Assembly: GCA_029262675.1 (NCBI GenBank)
Contig: JAJCYW010000008.1
Location: forward strand, 1 to 64,000
Direction: 5' to 3'
DNA length: 64,000 bases
From: Chloroflexota bacterium
GTDB taxonomy: Bacteria; Chloroflexota; Dehalococcoidia; DSTF01; RBG-16-68-14
Made by a program: the position numbers and the translations under genes
Notes under the pieces: model-generated
What the model saw: only the letters and a program-made list of their open reading frames with translations
The model's database searches: none
Told to the model about the DNA's origin: nothing
Part shown: one piece after another, positions 16,137-25,799 of the stretch
Layout of the letters: each line of letters begins with the position of its first letter
Numbering within the stretch: the stretch's first letter is position 1

Positions 16137-17095
16137 ACACGCCTCACCGCTCGCCGCCCGAAGAGTCCGGTTGGGCGGACCATCAGAACGAGCACGATCA
16201 CGAGGAATGCGACAAGAAGATCGACGCTCCCGACCTCCGGAGGGACGTATGTCCCAGCGAGGTTCTTGATGACGCCGATCGACAAGCCGCCCACGACCGC
16301 CCCAACCGGACTGTCAAGGCCCCCAAGGACGGCGGCAGCAAAGGCGAAGAGCAACACGGCAAACATCGTTCCGGTCGTGAGGCTCAAGTTCTGCGTTGCC
16401 ATCACCCCGGCAACGGCGCCAACGGCAGCCGCGAGACCCCACCCGATCGAGAGCATGTTGCCGACCGGGATACCAACGAGACGGCTAGCGGTGCGGTTCT
16501 GCGCGGTGGCTCTCAAGGCCAACCCGAGCCGCGTGTGCTGGAACAGCAGGTAGAGCAAGACCATGATGATCAGCGTGACTACCAGGATGCCGATGTTGAG
16601 GCGACCGATGCATACGTCGCTCACACAGGTCGCGTCGCCCTTGAACACGGAAAACGGTCCGTAGCCCTTCGGTTGGGACCCCCAGATCCACAACGACAGG
16701 CCGTTGAAGACAACGAACAGTCCGAGTGTAACGACGATCGAATTGAGTACAGGCGCTTCTGACACGGGCCGCAGGACAAAGCGCTCCAGCGCCGCGCCCA
16801 TCACGGCCGCCACCAAGATCGCCAGGAAGAAGGCCGGCCAGAAGTCCATCCTGGTCAAGAACGTCCACGACATGAACGCCGCAAACAGCGCCATCTCGCC
16901 TTGACCAAAGTTCAGCACGTCCGTTGAGCGATAGATCATCACGATCGCCAAGGCGAGAATCGCGAAGAGGCTTCCGCTCGCGATCCCGCTGACAATTTGC
17001 TGCGCGAAGAGGTCTGGGTCTTCCCAGGGCGGAGCCGCCAGCATAACGGCGGTGTCCTGCCACCGTGCGGCGAGCGATACGATCGAATCCATCAA
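16133..17095 (-). CDS. livH: Branched-chain amino acid ABC transporter permease LivH
   Basis: The 320-residue membrane protein carries LivH marks: GIASGSLFAILALAIVMIYRS, VLNFGQGEMALFAAF, and the loop LALRATAQNRTASRLVGIPV that docks the ATPases. Eight or so helices are visible. It lies 2 bp downstream of livF and overlaps livM, so the five Liv genes form one tight operon in the order livG, livF, livH, livM, livK. Confidence 0.9.
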   Translation of the reverse strand: MMDSIVSLAARWQDTAVMLAAPPWEDPDLFAQQIVSGIASGSLFAILALAIVMIYRSTDVLNFGQGEMALFAAFMSWTFLTRMDFWPAFFLAILVAAVMGAALERFVLRPVSEAPVLNSIVVTLGLFVVFNGLSLWIWGSQPKGYGPFSVFKGDATCVSDVCIGRLNIGILVVTLIIMVLLYLLFQHTRLGLALRATAQNRTASRLVGIPVGNMLSIGWGLAAAVGAVAGVMATQNLSLTTGTMFAVLLFAFAAAVLGGLDSPVGAVVGGLSIGVIKNLAGTYVPPEVGSVDLLVAFLVIVLVLMVRPTGLFGRRAVRRV

Positions 17096-17097
17096 GC

Positions 17098-17805
17098 CTA
17101 ATACCCCAAGTATGAACGCCGCACTGATTCGTTGCCGCGGAGCTGTTCCGCCGTGTCATCCAACACCACCGTGCCCGTCTCCAGCAGGTAACCGTGGTTT
17201 GCAATACTCAAGGCAAGGCTCGCATCCTGCTCCACCAAGAGGATCGTGAGACCCTGCTCTTCACTGATCGTCTTGATGATGCCGAAAATCTCGCGCACCA
17301 GCATCGGCGCCAGTCCGAGCGACGGCTCGTCCAACAGCAACAGGCGCGGTTTCGCCATCAGCGCTCTGCCAATCGCGAGCATCTGCTGCTCACCACCGCT
17401 CAACAGCGCCGCCTGCTGCTTCGCGCGCTCGCCCAGGACCGGGAAGTAGGAGAAGACGCGATCGATATCGCTCTTAATCGCATCGCCGTCGCGGCGGGTA
17501 TACGCGCCCAGTCTCAAATTCTCCATCACCGTCAGCTCGGTGAAGATTTGCCGGCCTTCCGGCACGTGCGAGATGCCCATCTGCACGATCTTCTCCGGAG
17601 ACGTTCGATTGATCGACTTGCCCTCGAACTCGATCGTTCCTTGAGAAGGACGCAGCAGTCCCGAGATCGCCCGCAACGTCGAACTCTTGCCTGCGCCGTT
17701 CGCGCCGAGGACGGAGACGATGTTTCCTTCCGGCGCTTCGAGCGATATGCCCCGGAGCGCCAGCACGGAGCCGTAGGCGGCATGTACGTTGCGCAGGCTA
17801 AGCAT
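17098..17805 (-). CDS. livF: Branched-chain amino acid ABC transporter ATPase LivF
   Basis: The 235-residue ATPase has Walker A GANGAGKSS, signature LSGGEQQMLAIGRAL, Walker B LLLLDEPSLGL and the switch histidine region. SHVPEGRQIFTELTV is typical of LivF. It overlaps livG by 8 bp. Confidence 0.92.
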   Translation of the reverse strand: MLSLRNVHAAYGSVLALRGISLEAPEGNIVSVLGANGAGKSSTLRAISGLLRPSQGTIEFEGKSINRTSPEKIVQMGISHVPEGRQIFTELTVMENLRLGAYTRRDGDAIKSDIDRVFSYFPVLGERAKQQAALLSGGEQQMLAIGRALMAKPRLLLLDEPSLGLAPMLVREIFGIIKTISEEQGLTILLVEQDASLALSIANHGYLLETGTVVLDDTAEQLRGNESVRRSYLGY

Positions 17806-18565
17806 CGGGCGCTCCCAGGTACGCCTCGATGACGGCCGGATTCTGCTGCACTTCCGCCGGTGTTCCCTCCGCGATCTTCCGGCCGAAGTCCAGGACGCAG
17901 ACCTGATCGGAGACCGCCATCACCAGACCCATGTGGTGCTCCACCATGAGGATGGTCACTTGGAATTCGTCGCGCAGCGAGCGGACGAGTTCGGCCAGCT
18001 CGCCCACCTCCTCGTGGCTGAGGCCGTTCGCCGGCTCGTCGAGCAAGATGAGCCGCGGCGAGGAGACGAGGGCACGGGCTAGCTCGACTCGCTTCTTCAA
18101 GCCAAACGGCAGGCCCGCGACGGGAGTATCCTTGTGCGAATCGAGCCGCAGGAACTTCAGCACGTCGTTCGCGCGGATCTTCGCCTTCCGTTCCTCGGCG
18201 ACGGCGCGAGGCAGGCGAAGAAAACACTCGACGAGGTTGGCGCTGGTTGTAGAGTGCTGGCCGACCAACAGGTTCTCCAGCACGCTCATAGACCCGAAGA
18301 GCTCCAGGTTCTGAAACGTCCGCGCCACGCCCGCGCCAATCACCTGATGCGGCGGCGTGCTGAGCAGGTCTTGCTCCTCGAACGTGACTGAACCGCTGTC
18401 AGGATTGTAGATGCGGGTGATACAGTTGAAGACGGTGGTCTTGCCCGCGCCGTTGGGACCGATCAGGCCGACGATCTGCCCCGCACCAACGCTGAGCGAG
18501 AGTCCGTCCAAGGCGACGATCCCACCGAACCGTATCGACAGGCCATCGATCTCGAGCAGCGCCAT
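17798..18565 (-). CDS. livG: Branched-chain amino acid ABC transporter ATPase LivG
   Basis: The 255-residue ATPase has Walker A GPNGAGKTT, the LivG-type block GVARTFQNLELFGSMSVLENLLVGQH, signature region LPFGLKKRVELARAL and Walker B LILLDEPANGL. The C-terminal EGTPAEVQQNPAVIEAYLG is a LivG hallmark. It is the first gene of the Liv operon. The 163 bp to the next gene upstream hold no clear promoter that I can name. Confidence 0.92.
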   Translation of the reverse strand: MALLEIDGLSIRFGGIVALDGLSLSVGAGQIVGLIGPNGAGKTTVFNCITRIYNPDSGSVTFEEQDLLSTPPHQVIGAGVARTFQNLELFGSMSVLENLLVGQHSTTSANLVECFLRLPRAVAEERKAKIRANDVLKFLRLDSHKDTPVAGLPFGLKKRVELARALVSSPRLILLDEPANGLSHEEVGELAELVRSLRDEFQVTILMVEHHMGLVMAVSDQVCVLDFGRKIAEGTPAEVQQNPAVIEAYLGAPDA

Positions 18566-18728
18566 TGTCGCCTGCTGCCTTCCCTAGCTTCCGTCTCGTC
18601 GCAAATCCCGCACCATGCCGAGTTGTTGCATGGTAGTCGATCCGCGGCCACTGTCAAGCGAACGCCGGCCGACCGGCGCGCGGACATGAATCGTTTCAGC
18701 CGACATCACAGCGCGCCATCACCTTGCA

Positions 18729-19670
18729 TCAACCCAGCCGGCCGCGCAGCCTTGGGTCCAGCACGTCCCGCAGCGTGTCTCCCAGCAGGTTGAAGCCGAG
18801 GACAACGAGGCTGATAGCGATGCCGGGGAAGACCACCAAGTGCGGGAAGAAGCGCGCGTTGGGCAGACCCTCGAACAGGTCGATGCCCCACGACGGCGTA
18901 CCGGGATCGACGCCGATGCCGAGGAAGCTCAACGCGGACTCCGTCAGCACGGAAATCGCGAAGACGCTGCTGGCGCCGACGATGATGATGGGCATGACGT
19001 TCGGGACGATGTGGCGGAACAGGATGCGGGTCTCGCTCGCGCCGACGGAGCGAGAGGCCTCCACGTAGTCGTTCTGTTTGGCGACCAGCGCCACGGCCCG
19101 CAGCACGCGCGAGCCGCCGAAGACGGCGGAGATGATGATCACGATCGCGATCGTCTGCAGCCCGCGTCCGAAGGCCGTGATCAACGCCAGATAGAGGAAG
19201 ATAACAGGGAACGCGGACCAGGCCTCGGCGCTGCGCTGGATCACGTAGTCCAGCCAGCGCTGCGAGTAGCCGGAGATGATGCCGAGCAGCGCGCCGGGAA
19301 TAAACCCAAGGGTGACCGCCATCAGACCGATCAGGAACGAGATGCGGGCGCCCGCCAGCACGCGGCTGAACATATCGTTGCCGCGCTGGTTCGTCCCGAA
19401 TGGATGCTCCCATGACGGGCCCTGGAGCTGGATCTCGGCGTGAATGTCCTGCGGATCGTACGGCGCCAGCGTCGTGTCGAAGAAGTCATGGCTGATGACT
19501 TGGGCCACACCGAGCACGCAGAATGCGACGACGAGAATCAGCGCCAGGACGCCGACAGGATTCCCGCGGGCTATCCGTCCTAACGCCACGCTTCGCGGTG
19601 TCTCCGGCGGCAGCGACCAGCTATCGCCGGGCGGCAGCGCGGCTGCGATCGCCTCCGTCCGGCTCGCCAT
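18729..19670 (-). CDS. Opp/Dpp-type ABC transporter permease (C subunit)
   Basis: The 313-residue protein has the OppC N-terminal domain followed by five or six helices. It shows the HPFGTNQRGNDMFSRVLAGAR block and the EAA loop YVEASRSVGASETRILFRHIVPN. It pairs with the B subunit gene 3 bp upstream. Substrate type (peptide, nickel, sugar) is not evident. Confidence 0.88.
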   Translation of the reverse strand: MASRTEAIAAALPPGDSWSLPPETPRSVALGRIARGNPVGVLALILVVAFCVLGVAQVISHDFFDTTLAPYDPQDIHAEIQLQGPSWEHPFGTNQRGNDMFSRVLAGARISFLIGLMAVTLGFIPGALLGIISGYSQRWLDYVIQRSAEAWSAFPVIFLYLALITAFGRGLQTIAIVIIISAVFGGSRVLRAVALVAKQNDYVEASRSVGASETRILFRHIVPNVMPIIIVGASSVFAISVLTESALSFLGIGVDPGTPSWGIDLFEGLPNARFFPHLVVFPGIAISLVVLGFNLLGDTLRDVLDPRLRGRLG

Positions 19671-19673
19671 CGC

Positions 19674-20624
19674 CTAGCGGTACCTCACCCGCGGGTCGAT
19701 GACGGCGTAGGAGAGATCGACGATCAGGTTGACGACGATCACGACCGTCGCCGTATAGAGCACGAGGAACTGGACGACCGGGAAGTCGCGCTGGAGCGCG
19801 GAGTTGAGGAAGAAGACGCCCAGGCCATCGATGCTCATTACGCTCTCCGCGATAACCGAACCCGCAAAGATCGCTGTGAACGACGTGCCGACGACGGTAA
19901 CGAGCGGCGCCAACGTGTTGCGGAAGGCGTGGCCCATAATCACCACCCAACTCGCCAGGCCCTTGGCGCGGGCTGTCCGAACGTAGTCGCTGTTCAACAC
20001 CTCCAGCATCGTCGTTCGCTGCAGCCTCATAATGCCTGCCGCGCCGCCGATGCCAAGGATCATCGAAGGCGGCACGTAGATACGGGCGTTGCGCCACGGG
20101 TCCTCCCAGGGCGCGACATAGCCGCCGATGGGCGCAGCGTAGTTCCAGATGATGGAGGGGATGATTATCAATAGGATCAGCAGGAAGAAGTCTGGGACGG
20201 ACTGGCCTAGGACGGCGAAGAAGCGCATCAGGTAGTCGATGAGGGAGTTGCGCATCACGGCGGAGAGCACGCCGAACGACACGCCGATGATGACGCTAAT
20301 GATCAGGCTGAGCACCATGAGTTCCGCGCTGGCCGGGAACCGCCGCACGATCTCATCCGCGATGTCGCGGCGGCCGAAGTAGGTCTCACCCATGTCACCG
20401 CGGGCGACGCCCTTGGCCCACGTGATGTACTGGACGACGATAGGATCGTCCAGCCCGAGCTGTTCGTGGATCGCGTCGATCTGCTCCGGCGATGCGCCCT
20501 GGCCGGCCATCAGCACCGCCGGGTCCTGGTCCGGCAGCACCCGCAGCAGCACGAACGTGATGATCGAGACCGCCAGGATGATGAGCGGCAGGAACGCGAG
20601 GCGGCGCAGGGCGTATCGCCACAT
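19674..20624 (-). CDS. Opp/Dpp-type ABC transporter permease (B subunit)
   Basis: The 316-residue protein starts with the OppB-type helix (RRLAFLPLIILAVSIITFVL) and LDDPIVVQYITWAKG. It has the EAA loop YVRTARAKGLASWVVIMGHAFRN. With the C subunit it forms the membrane channel. No oppD/oppF ATPase gene follows in this operon. Confidence 0.88.
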   Translation of the reverse strand: MWRYALRRLAFLPLIILAVSIITFVLLRVLPDQDPAVLMAGQGASPEQIDAIHEQLGLDDPIVVQYITWAKGVARGDMGETYFGRRDIADEIVRRFPASAELMVLSLIISVIIGVSFGVLSAVMRNSLIDYLMRFFAVLGQSVPDFFLLILLIIIPSIIWNYAAPIGGYVAPWEDPWRNARIYVPPSMILGIGGAAGIMRLQRTTMLEVLNSDYVRTARAKGLASWVVIMGHAFRNTLAPLVTVVGTSFTAIFAGSVIAESVMSIDGLGVFFLNSALQRDFPVVQFLVLYTATVVIVVNLIVDLSYAVIDPRVRYR

Positions 20625-20639
20625 GCAATCGGATCTCCG

Positions 20640-22301
20640 CTAGTTGTCGAGCCAGGCGCCGGAGTTGAACAGTCCGTACGAACCCCGGCCGAGGACCTGG
20701 CCCTGATAGTAGTCCCAGGTGGCTGCAAACGTCCTCGGCGAGTAGAGGTTGAGCTGCGGACCCCAGTTGCGGATGATGGCGCGCTGGGCTTCCTTGGTCT
20801 TTTCGATCCGGGCCTCCTCGTCGAACTCTTCGGCAGCAGCGATGTAGGCCGCCTCCACCTCGGAGTTCTCGTAGCCCATGAAGTTCGGCGCCTTGTAGAA
20901 GCTGAGCGGCAGTGACGGGTCTTCGTAGGGCAGGTGCGTGAATGCCGTCATCTGGAAGTTTCCAACGCCCAGTGTATTGGAGAGCCAGGCCGTCAGGTCT
21001 TCGGCCCCCGGAAGTGACACTTTGACCCCGACTTCGCGCAGTTGCCTGGCGATCACCTGCACCAGATCCGGCGATTGGTCCAACGCCCAGTACTTCAGCT
21101 CGAACTCCTGATCGAAGGGAAAGGCGGCCGCCTCCAGCATCAGCCTGGCGTCCTGCGGATCGTGGCGAAAGTACTCCACAAGGTCCGGATCGTCGTCATC
21201 CAGAACGAATCGCGTGTGGGCCGGCGGCAGCGGGCCGCAGAGCTCGCCGTCGCCCAGGTTGAGCACCTGCTTGATCTCCTCGCGGTTGATGGCAAGGTTG
21301 ATGCCGTGGACGACATCCGGGTTGTCGAACGGCGGCTCGTGCTTGAGCATCAGCGTGCGGTAACGTCGCGAGAGGTCGGAGTCGACGTAGATCTCGTCGC
21401 CAAAGCGGTTCTCCAAGTCCCGCAGCTGAATGTTGTTGAGGTCCGCGATGCGGTCGATGTCCTTCGCGCCGAACGCGGCTTGGGCCAGCGTAGGATCAGG
21501 CGCGAAGATGTAGTCGACACCATCGACGTAGGGCCGGCCGGCCTCGCGCCAGTTGGTGAACTTGCGCAACTTAACATTGGTGCCGCCATCGTGGCCGGCC
21601 AGCACCCATTTGCCGGAGCCGATCGGGTCCTTGTCCAGGATGTCCTGGTTATCCAGCACCTCCTCCGGAATGATCGAGCTGGTCCAGGGCGAGCCTGCAT
21701 TGGAGGACGTGAAGAACCAGGCCCACGGCTGCTTTTGGTGGTAGACGATGGTCTTGTCGTCCGGCGTATCCGCGTGATCGAACACTTCCTGCAACCAGCT
21801 AAACCCAAAGGGCACCTGCTCCGCGAACTTCTCCATGCTGGCCTTCAGATCCGTGGAGCGAACGGGTCGCCCGCTAACGGGCGGTTTGTCGTGGAAGACA
21901 GCGTCATGCATCGTAACGCGGATGGTCAGGGGATCGATCGTCTCGATCTCGTCGGCCAGAAACGGGATCACCTCTCCGGTGTCTGTCGGGACGTACCACA
22001 GATGGTCGTACAGCGCGAAGCCCACAAACAGGCCCTGGATGAGAGCGCTGATGCCGGGCCCAAACGGATTGAAGTTTGCGTAGGAGTTTATCTGGCGGAG
22101 CTTGATGATGCCGCCTGGCCGTGGCGTGCCGGCAGGGTCGGGCGTGCTGGAGCCGGAGGGGCTGCCGCCGCCATCGCCGCAGCCGACGACGGCGACGCCC
22201 GCCGCGCCGAGCGCAGTGCCGCCTGTGGTCTGCAACAGTCTGCGCCTGCTGATCCGCTGCCTTAGGTAGCGCCCAAAGTAGCGATTATCTGACATAGCCA
22301 T
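20640..22301 (-). CDS. Opp/Dpp-type extracellular solute-binding protein, Tat/lipoprotein
   Basis: The 553-residue protein has a twin-arginine leader (ISRRRLLQTTGGTALGAAG) ending near VVGCGDGGG, so it is probably a Tat-exported lipoprotein anchored at Cys. A Ser/Gly/Pro linker leads into the cluster C (SBP_bac_5) fold: IKLRQINSYANFNPFG, a VTMHDAVFHDKPPVSGRPV block and YWALDQSPDLVQVIARQLREVGVKV. It is the first gene of the trio with the two permeases. The C-terminal third is less typical in spacing but intact. Confidence 0.87.
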   Translation of the reverse strand: MAMSDNRYFGRYLRQRISRRRLLQTTGGTALGAAGVAVVGCGDGGGSPSGSSTPDPAGTPRPGGIIKLRQINSYANFNPFGPGISALIQGLFVGFALYDHLWYVPTDTGEVIPFLADEIETIDPLTIRVTMHDAVFHDKPPVSGRPVRSTDLKASMEKFAEQVPFGFSWLQEVFDHADTPDDKTIVYHQKQPWAWFFTSSNAGSPWTSSIIPEEVLDNQDILDKDPIGSGKWVLAGHDGGTNVKLRKFTNWREAGRPYVDGVDYIFAPDPTLAQAAFGAKDIDRIADLNNIQLRDLENRFGDEIYVDSDLSRRYRTLMLKHEPPFDNPDVVHGINLAINREEIKQVLNLGDGELCGPLPPAHTRFVLDDDDPDLVEYFRHDPQDARLMLEAAAFPFDQEFELKYWALDQSPDLVQVIARQLREVGVKVSLPGAEDLTAWLSNTLGVGNFQMTAFTHLPYEDPSLPLSFYKAPNFMGYENSEVEAAYIAAAEEFDEEARIEKTKEAQRAIIRNWGPQLNLYSPRTFAATWDYYQGQVLGRGSYGLFNSGAWLDN

Positions 22302-22500
22302 CGCTGCCTCTTCCCTCTAGACGCGGCGGCGGACACAACCAGACCACCCCGCAGTACCCCATGCCAACCGTCAATCATGTATCCGGATCGGTCAGACTTG
22401 TCAAGCCGGCACCGCCCGCAGGAGACGCGAACCTCGCGCTTGACGGCCTGTGCGCGCGCGTCCTAGAATCCTGGGCGCCCCATGGAGGCGCGGCCACACA

Positions 22501-23682
22501 ATGACCAACGACTTCCGGCAGATGGATGAACGAATCGGAGCGCGGATCGATGCGCTCAGAGACGAACTCGTCGAGCTCAGCCTACGCATCCACGCCAACC
22601 CAGAGACGGCGTTCGAGGAGACGCAAGCCTCCGCGTGGCTCGCCGCCTGGTTGGAGGGACACGACTTCCGCGTCGAACGCGGCATCTGCGACCTGCCGAC
22701 AGCCTTCCGCGCGACGGTAGGCGTCGGCGACGTGCGCGTCGCGCTGCTGGCCGAGTACGACGCGCTGCCGGGCGTTGGCCACGGCTGCGGCCACAACATC
22801 ATCGCCACATCGTCCGCGGGGGCAGGCGTCGCGGCCGCGGAGGTCGCGGCGGAGATCGGCGGCACCGTCCTCGTGATCGGCACCCCAGCGGAGGAAGTCT
22901 ACGGCGGCAAGGCGCTGATGGTGGAGCGCGGCGCGTTCGAGGGCATCGACGCCGCGATGTTGAGCCACCCCGGCTCGCGCAACGGCGCCTACGCCCGCGC
23001 CCTCGCCTGCGCGCAGCTCGACATCGAGTACTTCGGCCGGGAGGCGCACGCCGCGTCGCGGCCCGAAGCGGGCGTCAACGCGCTCGACGCGATGCTGCTC
23101 GCGTTCCAATCGATCGCCGCGCTGCGGCAGCACATCCGCGGCACCGCGCGCGTCCACGGCGTGATCACGGACGGCGGTGAAGCGCCAAACATCGTGCCCG
23201 GCCACAGTGCTGCTTCGTTCCTCGTCCGCGCGGAAGACGACGCCTACCTGGAAGAGATGAAGCAGCGCGTGCTCGACTGCTTTGAAGGCGGTGCCAAGGC
23301 GACCGGCGCGACGCTGGAGTACCGTTGGGGCGAGGCACAGTACGCCGCCATGCGCACCAACGGGCCGCTGGCAGACGTCTACCGAGAGCGGCTGGAGTCG
23401 CTCGGGCGCGAAGTGCCCGAAGACACGCTGCGCCGGACGATGGGCAGCACGGACATGGGCAACGTCAGCGCCGTCGTCCCCGCCATCCACCCTAGCATCG
23501 CGATCGCCCCGCCGGACGTCAGCGCCCACACGCCGGAGTTCGCGACGTGGGCGGCATCCGGCGACGGCCACCGCGGCCTGGTCGACGCCGCCAAGGCGCT
23601 CGCTATGACGGCCGTACGGGTGCTGGCCGACGGTGACCTCCGCCAGAAGATGCAGGCCGCGTTCGAGGCAGAGCGGCCGTAG
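22501..23682 (+). CDS. M20-family amidohydrolase/peptidase
   Basis: I start at 22501 (MTNDFRQMDERIG); GGAGG lies 12 nt upstream. The 393-residue metalloenzyme has the M20D layout: LLAEYDALPGVGHGCGHNIIATSSAGAG with metal-binding Asp/His, GTPAEEVYGGKALMVERG with the catalytic Glu pair, a dimerisation lid (about 175-290, with REAHAASRPEAGVNALDA) and the late histidine in DVSAHTPEF. The motif set matches p-aminobenzoyl-glutamate hydrolase/IAA-amino-acid hydrolase relatives. It would cleave an N-acyl amino acid amide bond in the cytosol. Confidence 0.87.
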   Translation: MTNDFRQMDERIGARIDALRDELVELSLRIHANPETAFEETQASAWLAAWLEGHDFRVERGICDLPTAFRATVGVGDVRVALLAEYDALPGVGHGCGHNIIATSSAGAGVAAAEVAAEIGGTVLVIGTPAEEVYGGKALMVERGAFEGIDAAMLSHPGSRNGAYARALACAQLDIEYFGREAHAASRPEAGVNALDAMLLAFQSIAALRQHIRGTARVHGVITDGGEAPNIVPGHSAASFLVRAEDDAYLEEMKQRVLDCFEGGAKATGATLEYRWGEAQYAAMRTNGPLADVYRERLESLGREVPEDTLRRTMGSTDMGNVSAVVPAIHPSIAIAPPDVSAHTPEFATWAASGDGHRGLVDAAKALAMTAVRVLADGDLRQKMQAAFEAERP

Positions 23683-23683
23683 C

Positions 23684-24454
23684 ATGAGCCAGCGCCTGCC
23701 CTCCCTGCCGGAGCTCTTCGACCTGGACTACGGCGACTTCGCGGACGACCTGTACTTCTATCAGCAGCTAGCGAAGCGTACGGAGGGGCCGGTCCTAGAG
23801 CTTGGCGCCGGCACCGGCCGCGCCGCGATTCCGCTCGCTGCGGCTGGCTTCAACGTCTGGGGCATCGACGACGACGAAGCGATGCTGGCCCACGCGCGCA
23901 GCAAGGCGGGCGCGGAAGGCCTGCGCCTTGAACTCGCGGACATGCGCGACTTTCAGTTTGACCTGCAATTCGACGTGATCTTCGCGGGCATGGGCGCGTT
24001 CCACCACCTTCTGACGACGGACGACCAGCAGTCCTGTCTGCGCTGCGTTGCCGCGCACTTGTCGCCAAACGGCGTGTTCATCTGCGACGTGCGCCCGCTG
24101 CTCTTCGAGGACTGGGAGACCGGCGGGACAGCGCCGCTGCTCCACGACTGGACGCGCCCGCTGGACGGCACGGGTTCAACAGTGACGAAGCTGCGCAGCG
24201 TACGGGCGGACGCGGACAGTCAGATCAAGCACGTCACCGTCTTCTATGACGTTTCGCCGGCGGACGGCTCCGTCCATCGGGTTACGAGAACAGTTGACTT
24301 ACGCTTCACCACGCGATACGAGATGAAGGAGTTGCTGCGGTCGGCGGGTCTCGAAGTCGAGCAGATGTACGGCGACTTCGAGCTCTCGCCGCTTGACGGC
24401 AACAGCGAGTACATGATCACCGTCGCGCGACGCGCCGGCAAGGAGAGCACATGA
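23684..24454 (+). CDS. Class I SAM-dependent methyltransferase
   Basis: I start at 23684 (MSQRLPSLPELFDLDYGD), one base after the M20 gene stop. The 256-residue protein has motif I VLELGAGTGRAAIPLA, motif II GIDDDEAMLAHAR, ELADMRDF and DVIFAGMGAFHHLL. The C-terminal half (RTVDLRFTTRYEMKELLRSAGLEVEQMYGDF) follows the small-molecule methyltransferase pattern. Its stop overlaps the PlsX start (ATGA), so the three genes M20, methyltransferase and plsX are likely one transcript. Substrate unknown. Confidence 0.85.
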   Translation: MSQRLPSLPELFDLDYGDFADDLYFYQQLAKRTEGPVLELGAGTGRAAIPLAAAGFNVWGIDDDEAMLAHARSKAGAEGLRLELADMRDFQFDLQFDVIFAGMGAFHHLLTTDDQQSCLRCVAAHLSPNGVFICDVRPLLFEDWETGGTAPLLHDWTRPLDGTGSTVTKLRSVRADADSQIKHVTVFYDVSPADGSVHRVTRTVDLRFTTRYEMKELLRSAGLEVEQMYGDFELSPLDGNSEYMITVARRAGKEST

Positions 24455-25503
24455 TCATCGCGGTCGATGCCATGGGAGGCGACCTCGCGCCCAAAGAGCC
24501 TATTGAGGGCGCGTTGCTGGCCAACCGCGCGCTGGGCGTCGACATCGCGCTCGTCGGCGAGCCCTCCGCACTGCAGACAGAGCTGGCGCGCCACGGCCCG
24601 ACGCCGTCCGGCATCGAGATCGTCGCCGCCGCCGAGTGGATCGGTATGGACGAGGTGCCGGTGCAGGCCGTGCGCCAAAAGAAACAGGCCTCGATAAACG
24701 TGGCGATGCACGCGATGAAGCAAGGCGATGTCAGCGCCGTCGTCTCGGCCGGCAACACGGGCGCGGTGATGGCGTCGGCGCTGCTCAACCTGGGCAGAGT
24801 CAAGGGCGTCGAGCGGCCGGCCATCGGCGCGATGGCGCCGTATACGGAGAAAGGCATCCTGGTGCTGGACGTCGGCGCTAATGCCGACTGCAAGCCGTCC
24901 TATCTGGAGCAGTTCGCATACATGGGCGCCGTCTACATGGAGACCGTGTTCGGCATTCGCGAACCGCGTGTCGGCCTCCTGAATATCGGCGAAGAAGAGA
25001 CGAAGGGCAACGAGCTAAGCCAAGAGGTCTACGCGCGGCTGAAGCGGTCGCGGCTGAACTTCGTCGGCAATGTCGAGCCGGACCGCGTTCACTTCGGACC
25101 GGTCGATGTCCTCGTCAGCGATGGCTTCACCGGAAACGTGGCCGTGAAGGTCACGGAGGGCGTGGCCGACTTCATCTTCGACGAGCTCCGTTCGGCGATT
25201 TCCAGCAGCCTGCGCTACAAGGTAGCGGCGCTCCTGCTGAAGCCGGCGCTGCTGGCGATGCGCGGCAAGATGGACTACGGCGAGTACGGTGGCGCGCCGC
25301 TCCTGGGCGTCGACGGCGTCGTGATCGTCGCGCACGGCAAGGCCGATGCGCAGGCGGTGAAGAACGCGGTGGCCCTCGCCCAGAGGGCAGCCAACTCCGG
25401 CATGCTGGACGCCATGCGTGGCGCGCTGCAATCGCCTGGGACGAAGAACGGCGAGGCCGGAACGGTGGAGACTAGCCCGAGCTTAGACGAGACCAGAGTT
25501 TGA
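24451..25503 (+). CDS. plsX: Phosphate acyltransferase PlsX
   Basis: The 350-residue protein begins MIIAVDAMGGDLAPKEPIEGALLA, the PlsX hallmark. It continues with NVAMHAMKQGDVSAVVSAGNTGAVMASAL, VGLLNIGEEETKGNEL, DVLVSDGFTGNVAVKVTEG and GAPLLGVDGVVIVAHGKAD. It makes acyl-phosphate from acyl-ACP for phosphatidic acid synthesis. It is not next to fabH or acpP as is often the case. The last 32 bp overlap the convergent csoR gene. Confidence 0.95.
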   Translation: MIIAVDAMGGDLAPKEPIEGALLANRALGVDIALVGEPSALQTELARHGPTPSGIEIVAAAEWIGMDEVPVQAVRQKKQASINVAMHAMKQGDVSAVVSAGNTGAVMASALLNLGRVKGVERPAIGAMAPYTEKGILVLDVGANADCKPSYLEQFAYMGAVYMETVFGIREPRVGLLNIGEEETKGNELSQEVYARLKRSRLNFVGNVEPDRVHFGPVDVLVSDGFTGNVAVKVTEGVADFIFDELRSAISSSLRYKVAALLLKPALLAMRGKMDYGEYGGAPLLGVDGVVIVAHGKADAQAVKNAVALAQRAANSGMLDAMRGALQSPGTKNGEAGTVETSPSLDETRV

Positions 25504-25798
25504 GCGATTCGCGCAGGTCGCTCATCCGCCCCTCGTCCACGTCGACGCCGTCCAATACGCAACGTCGCAGGTGGAGGTCCAGGATCACCAGCCCCACCTG
25601 CTCGACGGCGGCGCGCACGGCCAGGATCTGAGTGACCAGCCCATCGCACGGCTCGCCCTCGCCGGAACCGTCGCCGCAGCCGTCAAGCCGGTCGAGCATG
25701 CCCTGGATGCCCCGTACCTGGCCCTCGATGCGGCGCAGGCGCGTGCGCGCCTGGCTAGTCAACTCGTCTTCCCGAATGGTCGCGGCCGAATCGCTCAT
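25472..25798 (-). CDS. csoR: CsoR-family metal-sensing repressor
   Basis: The 108-residue all-helical protein has the DUF156 core (RTRLRRIEGQVRGIQGMLDR). It has Cys51, His76 and Cys80, with spacing 25 and 4 exactly as in the Cu(I) site of CsoR (Cys-His-Cys), unlike the His-less persulfide sensor CstR. It is divergent from the thioredoxin gene, and a perfect G/C-tract palindrome lies 6 bp from its start codon. Autoregulation and control of trx are therefore likely. No copper exporter gene is in the window. Confidence 0.9.
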   Translation of the reverse strand: MSDSAATIREDELTSQARTRLRRIEGQVRGIQGMLDRLDGCGDGSGEGEPCDGLVTQILAVRAAVEQVGLVILDLHLRRCVLDGVDVDEGRMSDLRESLKLWSRLSSG

Positions 25799-25799
25799 G

